This document shows, piece after piece, positions 1-7,156 of a stretch of DNA of 8,888 nucleotides. Numbering within the stretch: the first letter of the stretch is position 1; every line of letters starts with the position of its first letter. The notes under the pieces are model-generated. The model made no database searches, was not told the DNA's origin, and was given only the letters and a program-made list of their open reading frames with translations. This stretch comes from Flavobacterium psychrophilum. GTDB lineage: Bacteria; Bacteroidota; Bacteroidia; Flavobacteriales; Flavobacteriaceae. A program made the position numbers and the translations under genes. The stretch covers positions 1-8,888 of the forward strand of contig CAMCTL010000146.1 in NCBI GenBank assembly GCA_945878515.1, written 5' to 3'.

Positions 1-39
1 AAAATTAAGTTTCAATTTTCGATTCCCAATTATATAAAG

Positions 40-47
40 TATTTTTG
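40..47 (+). promoter_or_regulatory. Candidate -7 box upstream of guaA
   Basis: TATTTTTG matches the Bacteroidota -7 consensus TAnnTTTG exactly and is followed by C, as is common in that motif. No TTG -33 element lies 17-23 bp upstream. The box ends only 4 bp before the guaA ATG, so transcription from it would start at or very near the start codon and give an almost leaderless mRNA. The real promoter may instead lie upstream of the window. Confidence 0.35.
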
Positions 48-51
48 CCCA

Positions 52-1581
52 ATGCAACACAACGTACTTATTTTAGATTTCGGCTCGCAATACACCCAGC
101 TTATTGCCCGACGCGTTCGCGAATTAAATATATTCTGCGAAATTTTTCCATACAATCATTTTCCAGATGATTTATCAAGTTATAAAGCGGTAATCCTTGG
201 CGGAAGTCCTTTTTCGGTTCGTGGAGAAGATGCGCCACACCCAGATTTGTCCCAAATTAGAGGCAAATTACCAATGCTTGCCGTTTGTTACGGAGCCCAA
301 TATTTAGCCCATTTTAGTGGTGGTGAAGTAGCAGCATCCAACACCCGAGAATATGGTAGAGCCAATTTATCCTATATTAAAGAAGACGAAGTTTTCTTTG
401 AAGATATTGCTGAAAACAGCCAAGTTTGGATGAGCCATAGCGATAGTATCAAAGCATTGCCAACCAATGGGGTAAAGCTTGCTAGTACTCACGACGTGGA
501 ATTTGCTGCTTATAAAATAGAAGGCGAAACGACCTATGCCATTCAATACCATCCTGAAGTTTTTCACTCTACTGATGGAGCAAAAATGCTGGAAAATTTC
601 TTGGTAAAAATTGCCGAAGTACCTCAGAATTTTACACCAAATGCTTTTGTTGAAGAAATTGTAGCTGAAATGAAAGAAAAATTACAAGACGACAAAGTAG
701 TTCTTGGACTTTCGGGAGGTGTCGATTCTACGGTAGCAGCGGTATTATTGCACAAAGCAATTGGTAAAAATCTATATTGTATTTTTGTTAATAACGGATT
801 GCTTAGAAAAAATGAATTCCAAAGCGTTTTAGATCAATACGAAGGAATGGGATTGAATGTGAAAGGAGTAGATGCTTCTCAACGTTTTTATGATGTCTTA
901 GCTGGAGTTACTGATCCAGAATTAAAAAGGAAAGCAATTGGTAACGCATTTATCGAAGTTTTTGATGATGAATCACATAAGATTGAAGATGTTACTTGGT
1001 TAGCTCAAGGAACTATTTATCCAGATGTGATAGAATCTGTTTCGGTAAAAGGACCATCAGCAACAATCAAATCACATCATAATGTGGGTGGTTTGCCAGA
1101 TTATATGAAACTTAAAATTGTTGAACCTTTGCGTATGCTCTTTAAAGATGAAGTACGTAGAGTAGGAGCAACATTAGGTATTGATCCAGAGTTATTAGGA
1201 AGACATCCTTTCCCAGGGCCTGGATTGTCTATTCGTATTTTGGGAGATATAACTTTAGAGAAAGTTCAAATTTTGCAAGATGTTGATAAAGTCTTTATTG
1301 ACGGATTAAAATCTTGGGGTTTATACGATAAAGTATGGCAAGCAGGAGCTATTTTGTTGCCTGTAAACAGTGTAGGGGTTATGGGGGATGAGCGTACTTA
1401 CGAAAAAGTAGTTGCGCTACGTGCTGTAGAATCTACTGACGGAATGACCGCTGACTGGGTGCATTTACCTTATGAATTCTTGATGAAAGTGTCTAATGAT
1501 ATTATCAATAAGGTAAAAGGTGTCAATAGAGTGGTGTATGACATCAGCTCAAAACCACCAGCAACGATTGAGTGGGAATAA
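52..1581 (+). CDS. guaA: GMP synthase (glutamine-hydrolysing)
   Basis: This cytoplasmic enzyme converts XMP to GMP using ATP and the amide nitrogen of glutamine, the last step of de novo guanine nucleotide synthesis. The 509 residues are full length for the family (about 510-525). An N-terminal class I glutamine amidotransferase domain (about 4-190) carries the nucleophile Cys79 in AVCYGAQ and the His167/Glu169 pair in YHPEV. The ATP-pyrophosphatase domain follows, with the PP-loop SGGVDS at 221-226. The C-terminal dimerisation domain (about 390-509) has the HPFPGPGL motif at 385-392 and the conserved end KPPATIEWE. The ATG start gives the usual [13 protein letters not shown] opening. No clear terminator follows; a 214-bp repeat-rich gap separates it from the next gene. 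Arginine and alanine codons are richer in G and C in the first third than later. Confidence 0.97.
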   Translation: MQHNVLILDFGSQYTQLIARRVRELNIFCEIFPYNHFPDDLSSYKAVILGGSPFSVRGEDAPHPDLSQIRGKLPMLAVCYGAQYLAHFSGGEVAASNTREYGRANLSYIKEDEVFFEDIAENSQVWMSHSDSIKALPTNGVKLASTHDVEFAAYKIEGETTYAIQYHPEVFHSTDGAKMLENFLVKIAEVPQNFTPNAFVEEIVAEMKEKLQDDKVVLGLSGGVDSTVAAVLLHKAIGKNLYCIFVNNGLLRKNEFQSVLDQYEGMGLNVKGVDASQRFYDVLAGVTDPELKRKAIGNAFIEVFDDESHKIEDVTWLAQGTIYPDVIESVSVKGPSATIKSHHNVGGLPDYMKLKIVEPLRMLFKDEVRRVGATLGIDPELLGRHPFPGPGLSIRILGDITLEKVQILQDVDKVFIDGLKSWGLYDKVWQAGAILLPVNSVGVMGDERTYEKVVALRAVESTDGMTADWVHLPYEFLMKVSNDIINKVKGVNRVVYDISSKPPATIEWE

Positions 1582-1583
1582 TT

Positions 1584-1626
1584 GGCAATGTCAATTTCAA
1601 AAATCAATTTCAAAAATCAATTGCAA
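1584..1626. repeat. CAATnn-type repeat with 13-bp direct repeats
   Basis: Just after guaA the plus strand carries degenerate CAATnn words, including two adjacent copies of TCAATTTCAAAAA (1591-1603 and 1604-1616) and a partial third. It is the opposite orientation of the ATTGnn array at 1682-1777. For example, 1587-1600 can pair with 1689-1702 over 13 of 14 positions, across an 86-nt loop. The two arms together make a long imperfect inverted structure between guaA and the LysM gene. The long loop and the absence of a T-tract after the stem argue against an ordinary terminator. Confidence 0.6.
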
Positions 1627-1681
1627 TAGTATTGATATCAAAAATTAAATTCAAAAGCAATTAAAATTTTCATTCTTTTTT

Positions 1682-1777
1682 ATTGACATTGAAATTGCCA
1701 TTCAAATTGAGATTGCCATTGAGATTTCCATTGCTATTGCTATTGAAATTCCCGTTGCCATTCAGATTACCATTGAA
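1682..1777. repeat. Degenerate hexamer array, 16 units of ATTGnn
   Basis: Sixteen consecutive 6-bp units run without an indel: ATTGAC, ATTGAA, ATTGCC, ATTCAA, ATTGAG and so on to a final ATTGAA. ATT is kept in 15 units (one is GTT), while the last two bases vary among CC, AA, AG, CT and others. Because 6 is a multiple of 3 the stretch is open in several frames, reading as alternating Ile-X on the plus strand or Asn-X on the minus strand. No start context or domain supports translation. It ends 18 bp before the LysM gene start and so probably lies in its upstream or leader region. A shorter copy of the same motif lies at 4834-4860. Confidence 0.8.
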
Positions 1778-1795
1778 ATTTAAAGATTTAATATT

Positions 1796-3550
1796 ATGAT
1801 AAATAGAGCGATTTGTATTTTTGTTTTTATGATTGCCTGTTTTGTATTCGGGCAAGATCTTATTAAGCACAAGGTTGAGAAGGGTGAAACGATTACCCAA
1901 ATTGCCCAAAAATACAATGTTACACCTTATGATATTTATCAATTAAACCCAGATGTAAAAGGCGGTTTAAAACCAAATAGCGTTTTGCTTATTCCCAAAA
2001 AAGGGAGCGCCAAGAAAACAGGTTCTAAAGCTATAACTCATAAAGTTGAGCCCAAAGAAACGTTATTTGGCATCGAAAAAAAATACGGCGTTTCAGATGA
2101 GGCTTTAAAAATCGCCAATCCCGATTTAGAAAAGTTAGGATTGCAAATCGGTCAAATACTTGTTATTCCTTCAATTGCAGTAGCAAAAACAACTGTTTTA
2201 ATTCCAGAAAAAGCCGTGTATCACGATGTTCTTCCCAAAGAAACCAAATATTCTATTGCTAAAACCTACGGAATTACGATTGAAGAATTGGAAAGAAAAA
2301 ACCCCGAAATTATTCCAAATTTGACTATAGGGTACAAACTAGTTATAAAAGGGAATCGACCAAAAAATGATAAAATTACTGTTGTAGAATCAAAGAAAGA
2401 TTCTATAAAGTCAACCGCTAGTTTAAGCATTATACAGCAGGAAGCCGAAATTAAAAAAGTCTATACTTCATTATCTAAAAATTCTAATGACAGAAAAAAA
2501 CTAGTGTTGTTATTGCCTTTTAATTTGTCTAAGATCGAAGGTGATACGATAAATTCAACTGCGACGCGCTTAAAAAAAGACAAGTTTTTGAATATGACGT
2601 TGGATTTTTATTCGGGTGCATTAATGGCGATTGATTCTGCTAAAAGTATAGGAATTCCAGTAGATATTAGTATTTTCGATTCGCAGGAAACCAAAAACAG
2701 CTCTAATATTAATGCTATTAACGAGCAAAATAGTTTAGAGTCGGCAGATGCTGTTATCGGTCCTTTTTATCAAAACAATGTCGAAAAAACTGCCGCTTTA
2801 TTAAAAAATGCTAATGTTGCTGTAATTTCCCCTTTATCAAAAGATGTTGGAGAGTCGTTTCCGAATTTATTTCAAACTATACCAACAACTGATGCTTTGA
2901 AAAGAGCCGTTTTCGATTATATGATTGCAAAAGGCGGAAATATTATAGCTGTTGTAGATAAGAAAAAAGAGTCGGCTCGACAGTTTATTCAGCAAAATTA
3001 TAGTGTAGTACAATTTGCTGCTTTGCAAGAAAATGGCAGTTTATCGGCAGAAAGTTTTAAAAAGTTGCTTGTAAAAGACAAAATAAATTATATTGTTTTA
3101 GCGTCCGAAAACACTGGAATGATCAAATGGACAATGTCAACTATGATGAGTGTTTTAGCAAATTATAGTTTAGAACTGGTTATTTTCGAACCTAATGAAA
3201 CACTCGATACTGATGAAATTAGTTTTGAAAATTTAACTAAATTGAAATTAATGTATCCATCGATAGCGGGTGAAAATGATTCGGTCGAGGCTCAGATTTT
3301 CAAAAAAGAATACAGAAAGAAAAACAAGATTTTCCCAAATATATATGCTACCCGAGGTTTTGATGTGACTTTTGATACAATGATGCGTTTGGCTCAAGGG
3401 AAAAGCTTTCAAGAAACTGTCGATTTCGCAGCTACAAAACAAGTCGATAACAAGTTTGAGTATTATAAAAAACGCGACGGCGGATATACAAATAAAGGAA
3501 TTTACATTTTGTACTACGACACGGATTTGACTATAAAAGAAGCGAATTGA
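1796..3550 (+). CDS. Secreted protein, three LysM domains plus a periplasmic-binding-protein-like domain
   Basis: The 584-residue product starts with a signal peptide: hydrophobic residues 5-19 with likely signal peptidase I cleavage after Gly19, before Gln20. Cys15 in MIAC is a poor lipobox. Three LysM modules follow at about 25-67, 82-125 and 142-186; the first reads HKVEKGETITQIAQKYNVT, with the usual late NPD and IP motifs. LysM modules bind N-acetylglucosamine-containing glycans, chiefly peptidoglycan. After a polar linker (187-233), residues 235-575 resemble a type I periplasmic binding fold of the amino-acid/Leu-Ile-Val kind, with VLLLPF at its start and the segment ADAVIGPF at 317-324. 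This suggests a periplasmic, wall-attached protein whose binding-like domain senses or scaffolds something rather than feeding an ABC importer; no transporter gene is adjacent. The substrate is unknown. The ATG lies in an A/T-rich context without a Shine-Dalgarno site. The OsmC gene follows after 73 bp. Confidence 0.88.
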   Translation: MINRAICIFVFMIACFVFGQDLIKHKVEKGETITQIAQKYNVTPYDIYQLNPDVKGGLKPNSVLLIPKKGSAKKTGSKAITHKVEPKETLFGIEKKYGVSDEALKIANPDLEKLGLQIGQILVIPSIAVAKTTVLIPEKAVYHDVLPKETKYSIAKTYGITIEELERKNPEIIPNLTIGYKLVIKGNRPKNDKITVVESKKDSIKSTASLSIIQQEAEIKKVYTSLSKNSNDRKKLVLLLPFNLSKIEGDTINSTATRLKKDKFLNMTLDFYSGALMAIDSAKSIGIPVDISIFDSQETKNSSNINAINEQNSLESADAVIGPFYQNNVEKTAALLKNANVAVISPLSKDVGESFPNLFQTIPTTDALKRAVFDYMIAKGGNIIAVVDKKKESARQFIQQNYSVVQFAALQENGSLSAESFKKLLVKDKINYIVLASENTGMIKWTMSTMMSVLANYSLELVIFEPNETLDTDEISFENLTKLKLMYPSIAGENDSVEAQIFKKEYRKKNKIFPNIYATRGFDVTFDTMMRLAQGKSFQETVDFAATKQVDNKFEYYKKRDGGYTNKGIYILYYDTDLTIKEAN

Positions 3551-3623
3551 GAAAGTGTTCAGTAATCAGTTTTTATTATTCAGCAACGTTCTAACCCAAA
3601 AACCATAACTCATAACTTCTATA

Positions 3624-4025
3624 ATGACATCAAAAGTAACCTATTTAGGCGATTTAAGAACCTCGTCGATACATTTGCAATCAGGAACAGAAATTCTTTC
3701 AGATGCGCCAACAGACAACCACGGAAGGGGAGAAGCTTTCTCTCCAACTGATCTTGTAGCCAATGCACTTGGTAGTTGTATGATTTCGATTATGGCAATT
3801 AAATCAAAGGATTTAGATATAGATTTAGTTGGTTCAACAGTTTCAGTAACTAAGATTATGCAAGCTGAGCCAAGAAAAATAGCTAAGATCATAATTGTTA
3901 TAAATATGTCAATTGCTACAACAGATAAAAATAAGATTATTCTCGAAAGTGCAGCTATGACTTGTCCTGTTTTCTTGAGTTTAAATCCAGATATTGAGAA
4001 AGAAATTAGTTTTAAATGGAAGTAG
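3624..4025 (+). CDS. OsmC family protein (probable peroxiredoxin-like)
   Basis: OsmC/Ohr proteins are cytoplasmic dimers that reduce organic hydroperoxides with a reactive cysteine pair. The 133-residue protein is of usual size and has both cysteines: Cys52 in ALGSCM and Cys114 in AMTCPV. Glu37 in RGEAFSPTDLVANALG and Arg35 lie in the conserved region ahead of the first cysteine. The general OsmC pattern fits better than Ohr, so the substrate cannot be fixed from sequence. It lies 73 bp after the LysM gene on the same strand and could be co-transcribed. No TAnnTTTG box was seen in that gap, which contains CCATAAC/CATAAC words just before the start. Confidence 0.9.
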   Translation: MTSKVTYLGDLRTSSIHLQSGTEILSDAPTDNHGRGEAFSPTDLVANALGSCMISIMAIKSKDLDIDLVGSTVSVTKIMQAEPRKIAKIIIVINMSIATTDKNKIILESAAMTCPVFLSLNPDIEKEISFKWK

Positions 4026-4106
4026 AAAATAAAATAAAGAACAAAGAAAATAGATTTATAGATTAAGTTTATACGCTTTTTTCTGTATTCTTTTCTCTCA
4101 AAAAAA

Positions 4107-4337
4107 ATGGAACAAGACCCAAAACAACTCATCAAACTCGCGCATACCAAAATGCCTTTTGGTAAATATGAAGGTCGTTATCTGATTGATTTGCCAGAGT
4201 ATTATGTAGTTTGGTATTCTAATAAAGGTTTTCCAAAAGGAGAACTTGGACAACAATTGCAACTGATTTATGAATTAAAACTCAACGGACTTGAAGAGTT
4301 GATAAGGAATATCAAAAAGAGGTATCCAAAACCGTAA
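4107..4337 (+). CDS. DUF3820 family protein
   Basis: This 76-residue protein matches the short DUF3820 family by its core MPFGKYEGRYLIDLPEYYVV (residues 16-35) followed by a WY/SNKGFPKGELG segment. The family was once described as putative quorum-sensing-regulated virulence factors, but its biochemical role is not established. It has no signal peptide or membrane segment, so it is probably cytoplasmic. The ATG is preceded by a run of A, typical of translation starts in this group. It follows the OsmC gene after 81 bp, a gap without a convincing promoter or hairpin (TAAGTTTA at 4065-4072 is one base short of the -7 consensus). It converges on the DUF4268 gene with 30 bp between stop codons. 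Confidence 0.88.
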   Translation: MEQDPKQLIKLAHTKMPFGKYEGRYLIDLPEYYVVWYSNKGFPKGELGQQLQLIYELKLNGLEELIRNIKKRYPKP

Positions 4338-4367
4338 AGAGTTTGTTGTTTATGGTTTATTGTGGTT

Positions 4368-4811
4368 TTAGGTATTCATTTCCAAATCCCGAATATAATC
4401 TCCGTATTCAAAATAGAACATTTCTAGAGCATTCATTTTCTCAAAGAAAAAATCAAATATTTCGTCCCAATGGTTTCTATTACTGATGCTTAACCCCGTT
4501 TTTTCGACCCAAATTCTACTGATAGTTTTGCCACTTTCTAGGGTAAAGTTTTTCTCGAAAACCAAATCTTTGACAAAATCATCTTCCAAAATACTTTTCA
4601 GGGATTCCAGTTTTTCGAAATAAACAATTCGTTTTTCTTCATTCCTAGGTTCAATGTCAATCAGGACTTGTGCTTTTTTGTTATCGGCAAAAAACTTAAA
4701 CGAAAAGTCTTTGATTTTGGTATCGTATAAAATCCATTTTCTGGAATATTTTTCTGCAAATGCTACCCAGAATTCTCGCTTTAATCTCTGAGTATCCTCT
4801 TTGCTATACAT
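4368..4811 (-). CDS. DUF4268 domain-containing protein
   Basis: The 147-residue protein begins MYSKEDTQRLKREFWVAF and contains RKWILYDTKIKDFSFKF (24-40), patterns of short flavobacterial DUF4268 proteins. The C-terminus is rich in aromatic and acidic residues (FDFFFEKMNALEMFYFEYG). Its function is unknown; DUF4268 is also found at the C-terminus of some nuclease-like proteins, but no catalytic motif can be identified here. I chose the ATG at 4811. An in-frame ATG at 4901 would add 30 residues, including an Asn-rich stretch that is a translation of the hexamer repeat at 4834-4860, and would sit immediately after the -7 box at 4906-4913. From 4811 the mRNA would have a leader of roughly 90 nt carrying that repeat. 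The gene is divergent from the Nudix gene. Confidence 0.85.
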   Translation of the reverse strand: MYSKEDTQRLKREFWVAFAEKYSRKWILYDTKIKDFSFKFFADNKKAQVLIDIEPRNEEKRIVYFEKLESLKSILEDDFVKDLVFEKNFTLESGKTISRIWVEKTGLSISNRNHWDEIFDFFFEKMNALEMFYFEYGDYIRDLEMNT

Positions 4812-4833
4812 TGTCGGTTTATGGTTTGATGTT

Positions 4834-4860
4834 TTGAAATTGCCATTGAAATTGAAATTG
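4834..4860. repeat. Short hexamer repeat, second copy of the ATTGnn motif
   Basis: GAAATT, GCCATT, GAAATT, GAAATT follow in phase. This is the same degenerate hexamer as at 1682-1777, and 12-15 bp words are shared between the two places (for example TTGAAATTGCCATT at 1689 and at 4834). It lies in the probable 5' leader of the DUF4268 gene. Confidence 0.65.
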
Positions 4861-4905
4861 GTTTTTATTTTTTTTGCATTACATTTATAAAAACTTTTCA
4901 ATCTA

Positions 4906-4935
4906 CAAAAATAGCGTTTGATTATGGATTTTCAA
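4906..4935 (-). promoter_or_regulatory. Bacteroidota-type promoter for the DUF4268 gene
   Basis: On the minus strand TTG (4935-4933), a 19-bp spacer and TATTTTTG (4913-4906) followed by T give a full match to the flavobacterial consensus TTG-N17-23-TAnnTTTGY. Transcription would begin near 4900, about 90 nt before the chosen DUF4268 start. The -33 element lies inside the first codons of the divergent Nudix gene, so the two 5' ends overlap. Confidence 0.6.
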
Positions 4936-5562
4936 GATTTTTTAAAACATGTTTCTAAATTGCCTGACATTGATCTTCCAGCTAGTGAAGCGCATTATAA
5001 AATGGCACCTTTGGAACGAATCCAAAGTATGAAAAACTTAAAAATTTCGAGTTTAAATCCCAAACCTGCAGCTGTAATGATGCTCCTTTATCCCAAGAAG
5101 GGAAAAACACAATTGGTACTCATTGTTCGGAATTCTTATGAAGGCGTTCATTCTGCTCAAATTGCATTTCCGGGTGGAAAATATGAATCAGGTGATGAAA
5201 ATTTTGAAAACACGGCTTTAAGGGAGACCTTTGAGGAAATTGGAGTGAATGTAGACAAGATTGAGATAATAATGCCTTTTACTAATTTGTACATTCAACC
5301 GAGTAATTTTATGGTTTATCCTTTTCTGGGAATTTGTAAAGAGGAAATTATTTTTTTACCAGATGGCAATGAGGTAGCGGATATCATCGAGTTACCGTTG
5401 CGTGATTTTTTAGATGACAATTTAATTGTTAACACCAAATTATCAAACTCTTATGCTGTAGATATTGAGGTTCCAGCTTTTAAAATTAGGGAACACATTA
5501 TTTGGGGCGCAACGGCTATGATATTGAATGAATTGAAAGAAGTTTTGAAAAAGCTACTTTAA
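4924..5562 (+). CDS. Nudix hydrolase, CoA pyrophosphatase type
   Basis: Nudix enzymes of this group hydrolyse the diphosphate of coenzyme A or its derivatives to 3',5'-ADP and phosphopantetheine. The Nudix box spans about 85-108, with GGKYESGD, then the core TALRETFEEIGV carrying the metal-binding REnnEE residues. It is preceded by LIVRNSYEGVHSAQIAFPGG, which corresponds to the UPF0035 CoA-recognition motif typical of CoA pyrophosphatases. At 212 residues it is a normal size, with no signal peptide. I chose ATG at 4924 over the TTG two codons upstream because MDFQDF is a normal start. It diverges from the DUF4268 gene, and the acyltransferase follows 53 bp downstream. TAGCGTTTG at 4912-4920 is a near match to a -7 box with one extra spacer base. 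Confidence 0.88.
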   Translation: MDFQDFLKHVSKLPDIDLPASEAHYKMAPLERIQSMKNLKISSLNPKPAAVMMLLYPKKGKTQLVLIVRNSYEGVHSAQIAFPGGKYESGDENFENTALRETFEEIGVNVDKIEIIMPFTNLYIQPSNFMVYPFLGICKEEIIFLPDGNEVADIIELPLRDFLDDNLIVNTKLSNSYAVDIEVPAFKIREHIIWGATAMILNELKEVLKKLL

Positions 5563-5576
5563 TTTATAAGTTTTTG

Positions 5577-5584
5577 TAAGTTTG
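5577..5584 (+). promoter_or_regulatory. Candidate -7 box for the acyltransferase gene
   Basis: TAAGTTTG followed by C matches TAnnTTTGY exactly and lies 31 bp before the acyltransferase ATG, a reasonable leader length. No TTG is found 17-23 bp upstream, so the -33 half is missing or weak. The gene could also be read through from the Nudix gene. Confidence 0.4.
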
Positions 5585-5615
5585 CCGTCCAAATAAACAC
5601 AAAACTCAATTTTTT

Positions 5616-6425
5616 ATGGGATTATTTAAGAGAAATCCATTTGGCCATATTCTTTTTTTAAAAAGAGGTTTAATACATATTTTTGCGGTTTTAACGCATA
5701 AACGTTACAGAGGTTTCAATAGTTTGCATATTGAAGGATCCGAAATAATAACGACATTACCTGATACAAACGTACTGTTTATATCCAATCATCAAACCTA
5801 TTTTGCCGATGTGGTGGCTATGTTTCACGTTTTTAATGCCAGTTTGAGTGGTCGTCAAGATAATATTAAAAATCTTGGATACATTTGGAAGCCCAAAATG
5901 AATATTTATTATGTTGCTGCCAAAGAAACAATGCAATCTGGAATATTGCCAAGAATAATGGCTTATGTAGGAGCGATAACAGTAGAAAGAACTTGGCGTG
6001 CTAAAGGCAAAGACGTTACCGAAAAACGAGATATTAATCCAAACGACACCGAAAATATAAAAATAGCATTGAATGATGGTTGGGTTATTACTTTTCCGCA
6101 AGGAACAACAAAATCGTTTAAACCCGTTCGAAAAGGAACTGCACACATCATCAAACAACACCGACCTATTGTGGTTCCAATAGTGATTGATGGATTTCGT
6201 CGTTCGTTTGACAAAAAAGGCTTGCGATTAAAAAAGAAAGATATACTGCAATCATTTATTATCAAACCGCCATTAGAAATTGATTATGACAATGATACAA
6301 TCGAAGAAATTGTAGAAAAAATAGAATATGCAATCGAGCAACATCCTTCATTTTTAAAAGTTATTCCTGCCGAAGAACTAAAAGCAGCCGAAGAATTAAA
6401 CAAATTGAGAAAATGGGAGTATTGA
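5616..6425 (+). CDS. PlsC-like 1-acyl-glycerol-3-phosphate acyltransferase family protein
   Basis: A 269-residue membrane-associated acyltransferase of the PlsC/LPLAT superfamily, which transfers acyl chains to lysophosphatidate or related lysolipids. Motif I is at 58-65 (NHQTYFAD), with the catalytic-type His59. Its Asp65 is six residues on, giving H-X5-D instead of the canonical H-X4-D. Motif II is GAITVERT (119-126). Motif III reads FPQGTTK (160-166) where the usual form is FPEGTRS, so Glu becomes Gln and Arg becomes Thr. Motif IV is VPIVIDGF (187-194). The overall family assignment is secure, but the altered acceptor-binding motif leaves the acyl acceptor open. It lies 53 bp after the Nudix gene on the same strand and may share transcripts with it. 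Its stop codon overlaps a terminator hairpin, and the next gene converges with 7 bp between stops. Confidence 0.85.
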   Translation: MGLFKRNPFGHILFLKRGLIHIFAVLTHKRYRGFNSLHIEGSEIITTLPDTNVLFISNHQTYFADVVAMFHVFNASLSGRQDNIKNLGYIWKPKMNIYYVAAKETMQSGILPRIMAYVGAITVERTWRAKGKDVTEKRDINPNDTENIKIALNDGWVITFPQGTTKSFKPVRKGTAHIIKQHRPIVVPIVIDGFRRSFDKKGLRLKKKDILQSFIIKPPLEIDYDNDTIEEIVEKIEYAIEQHPSFLKVIPAEELKAAEELNKLRKWEY

Positions 6426-6451
6426 TTCTAAATTATAAATCAATTTTTTTT
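6421..6451 (+). terminator. Weak intrinsic terminator after the acyltransferase gene
   Basis: ATTGATT (6421-6427) pairs with AATCAAT (6438-6444) around a 10-nt loop and runs into eight T residues (6444-6451) on the plus strand. The 7-bp stem is AT-rich and therefore weak. It covers the acyltransferase stop codon and lies across the 3' end of the convergent gene. Confidence 0.45.
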
Positions 6452-7062
6452 AATTCATTATAATTCCGATACAACTTTTTAAGTAAAATTCCGTAAAGTA
6501 GTTTATAAAATAACCAAAATAAACTGAGAAAAACTGCAATTATCACAATTAAAATGCCTATTGTTACTGCCATAACCTTACTATCGCTTGTGATTTTATC
6601 GCTTAAAGCTAATGCCTCGGGGTCTGATGTAAAAGCGATAAAAAAACCGAATATTAAACTCAAAGTAGCCATTCCAAGATTGAACCAAACATAACATTGT
6701 ACAGTTTTTCTTGTTTTAAGAATGTCTTTCATTAATTGTTTAGTAGAAACTGTAGTTGAAATCACAACGTAGTTTTTATAAAATAAATAGATAAAAACCA
6801 ATATCACTCCATAATTAAAAAAGTTTAATGCTTGAAAATACATTGAAAATTCAATATACTTTGTATTTTTAAGATATTCATCTGTATTAAAAATTATACT
6901 TATTAATGTCCAAAGCAAAATCTCTAGTATGCTAATAATGAAAATCCACTTCACTATCGAAGACGATTTCGTGTGCAACATTTTGTAGATTTCCAGTTCG
7001 GAAATCTGCTCAAAGGCATTGTTTTTTTGCCAATCTTTCTTTAATAAATCCAGCTCTTTCAT
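6433..7062 (-). CDS. Four-helix membrane protein downstream of the ECF sigma factor
   Basis: The 209-residue protein has a charged N-terminal region of about 36 residues beginning MKELDLLKKDWQKN, then four likely transmembrane helices at about 37-58, 80-101, 123-144 and 164-190, and a basic C-terminal tail. The N-terminus up to residue 36 is amphipathic and probably cytoplasmic. I chose the ATG at 7062; extending to a TTG at 7092 only adds a Lys/Asn-rich stretch. It follows the sigma factor gene on the same strand after 94 bp. A membrane protein encoded directly downstream of an ECF sigma factor is often its anti-sigma factor, and a short cytoplasmic N-terminus would suit sigma binding. No ZAS zinc motif or FecR-like domain is visible, so this is inference from position. 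No enzyme motif was recognised. Confidence 0.82.
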   Translation of the reverse strand: MKELDLLKKDWQKNNAFEQISELEIYKMLHTKSSSIVKWIFIISILEILLWTLISIIFNTDEYLKNTKYIEFSMYFQALNFFNYGVILVFIYLFYKNYVVISTTVSTKQLMKDILKTRKTVQCYVWFNLGMATLSLIFGFFIAFTSDPEALALSDKITSDSKVMAVTIGILIVIIAVFLSLFWLFYKLLYGILLKKLYRNYNELKKIDL

Positions 7063-7089
7063 TTGCAGATTGTTATTGTTTTTTTTGGT

Positions 7090-7097
7090 CAAATGTA
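7090..7097 (-). promoter_or_regulatory. Possible -7 box between the sigma factor and membrane protein genes
   Basis: TACATTTG on the minus strand matches TAnnTTTG exactly, 27 bp before the ATG at 7062. It is followed by A rather than a pyrimidine, and no TTG lies at 17-23 bp upstream. It may give the membrane protein a promoter of its own beside co-transcription with the sigma factor. Confidence 0.25.
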
Positions 7098-7156
7098 ATT
7101 CGCAAACCCAATATGTACTTCAGACAAATTTTGGATTTTTGATCGCATTATATTCC

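Noticed and set aside
1670..1942. 90-codon minus-strand reading frame rich in Asn-Gly and Asn-Leu pairs
   Set aside because: It is a translation of the hexamer repeat and of the antisense of the LysM gene start; no start context or domain supports it.
3641..4150. 169-codon minus-strand reading frame
   Set aside because: Antisense to the OsmC gene and the start of the DUF3820 gene, whose conserved motifs are clear on the plus strand.
4345..4380. Similarity of the DUF3820/DUF4268 intergenic region to the 21-bp unit (GTTTATGGT, GTTTTAGGT, TTCATT)
   Set aside because: Only short words match and their spacing differs from the array; chance similarity in AT-rich sequence is likely.
4812..4901. 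N-terminal extension of the DUF4268 protein to the ATG at 4901
   Set aside because: It would translate the hexamer repeat and begin at the predicted transcription start; the conserved protein begins at MYSKEDT.
5757..6265. Two overlapping minus-strand reading frames of 134 and 100 codons
   Set aside because: Both are antisense to the acyltransferase, which has recognisable family motifs.
7063..7092. TTG start adding ten residues to the membrane protein
   Set aside because: The added Lys/Asn-rich residues look like translated leader, and the ATG at 7062 gives a better start.
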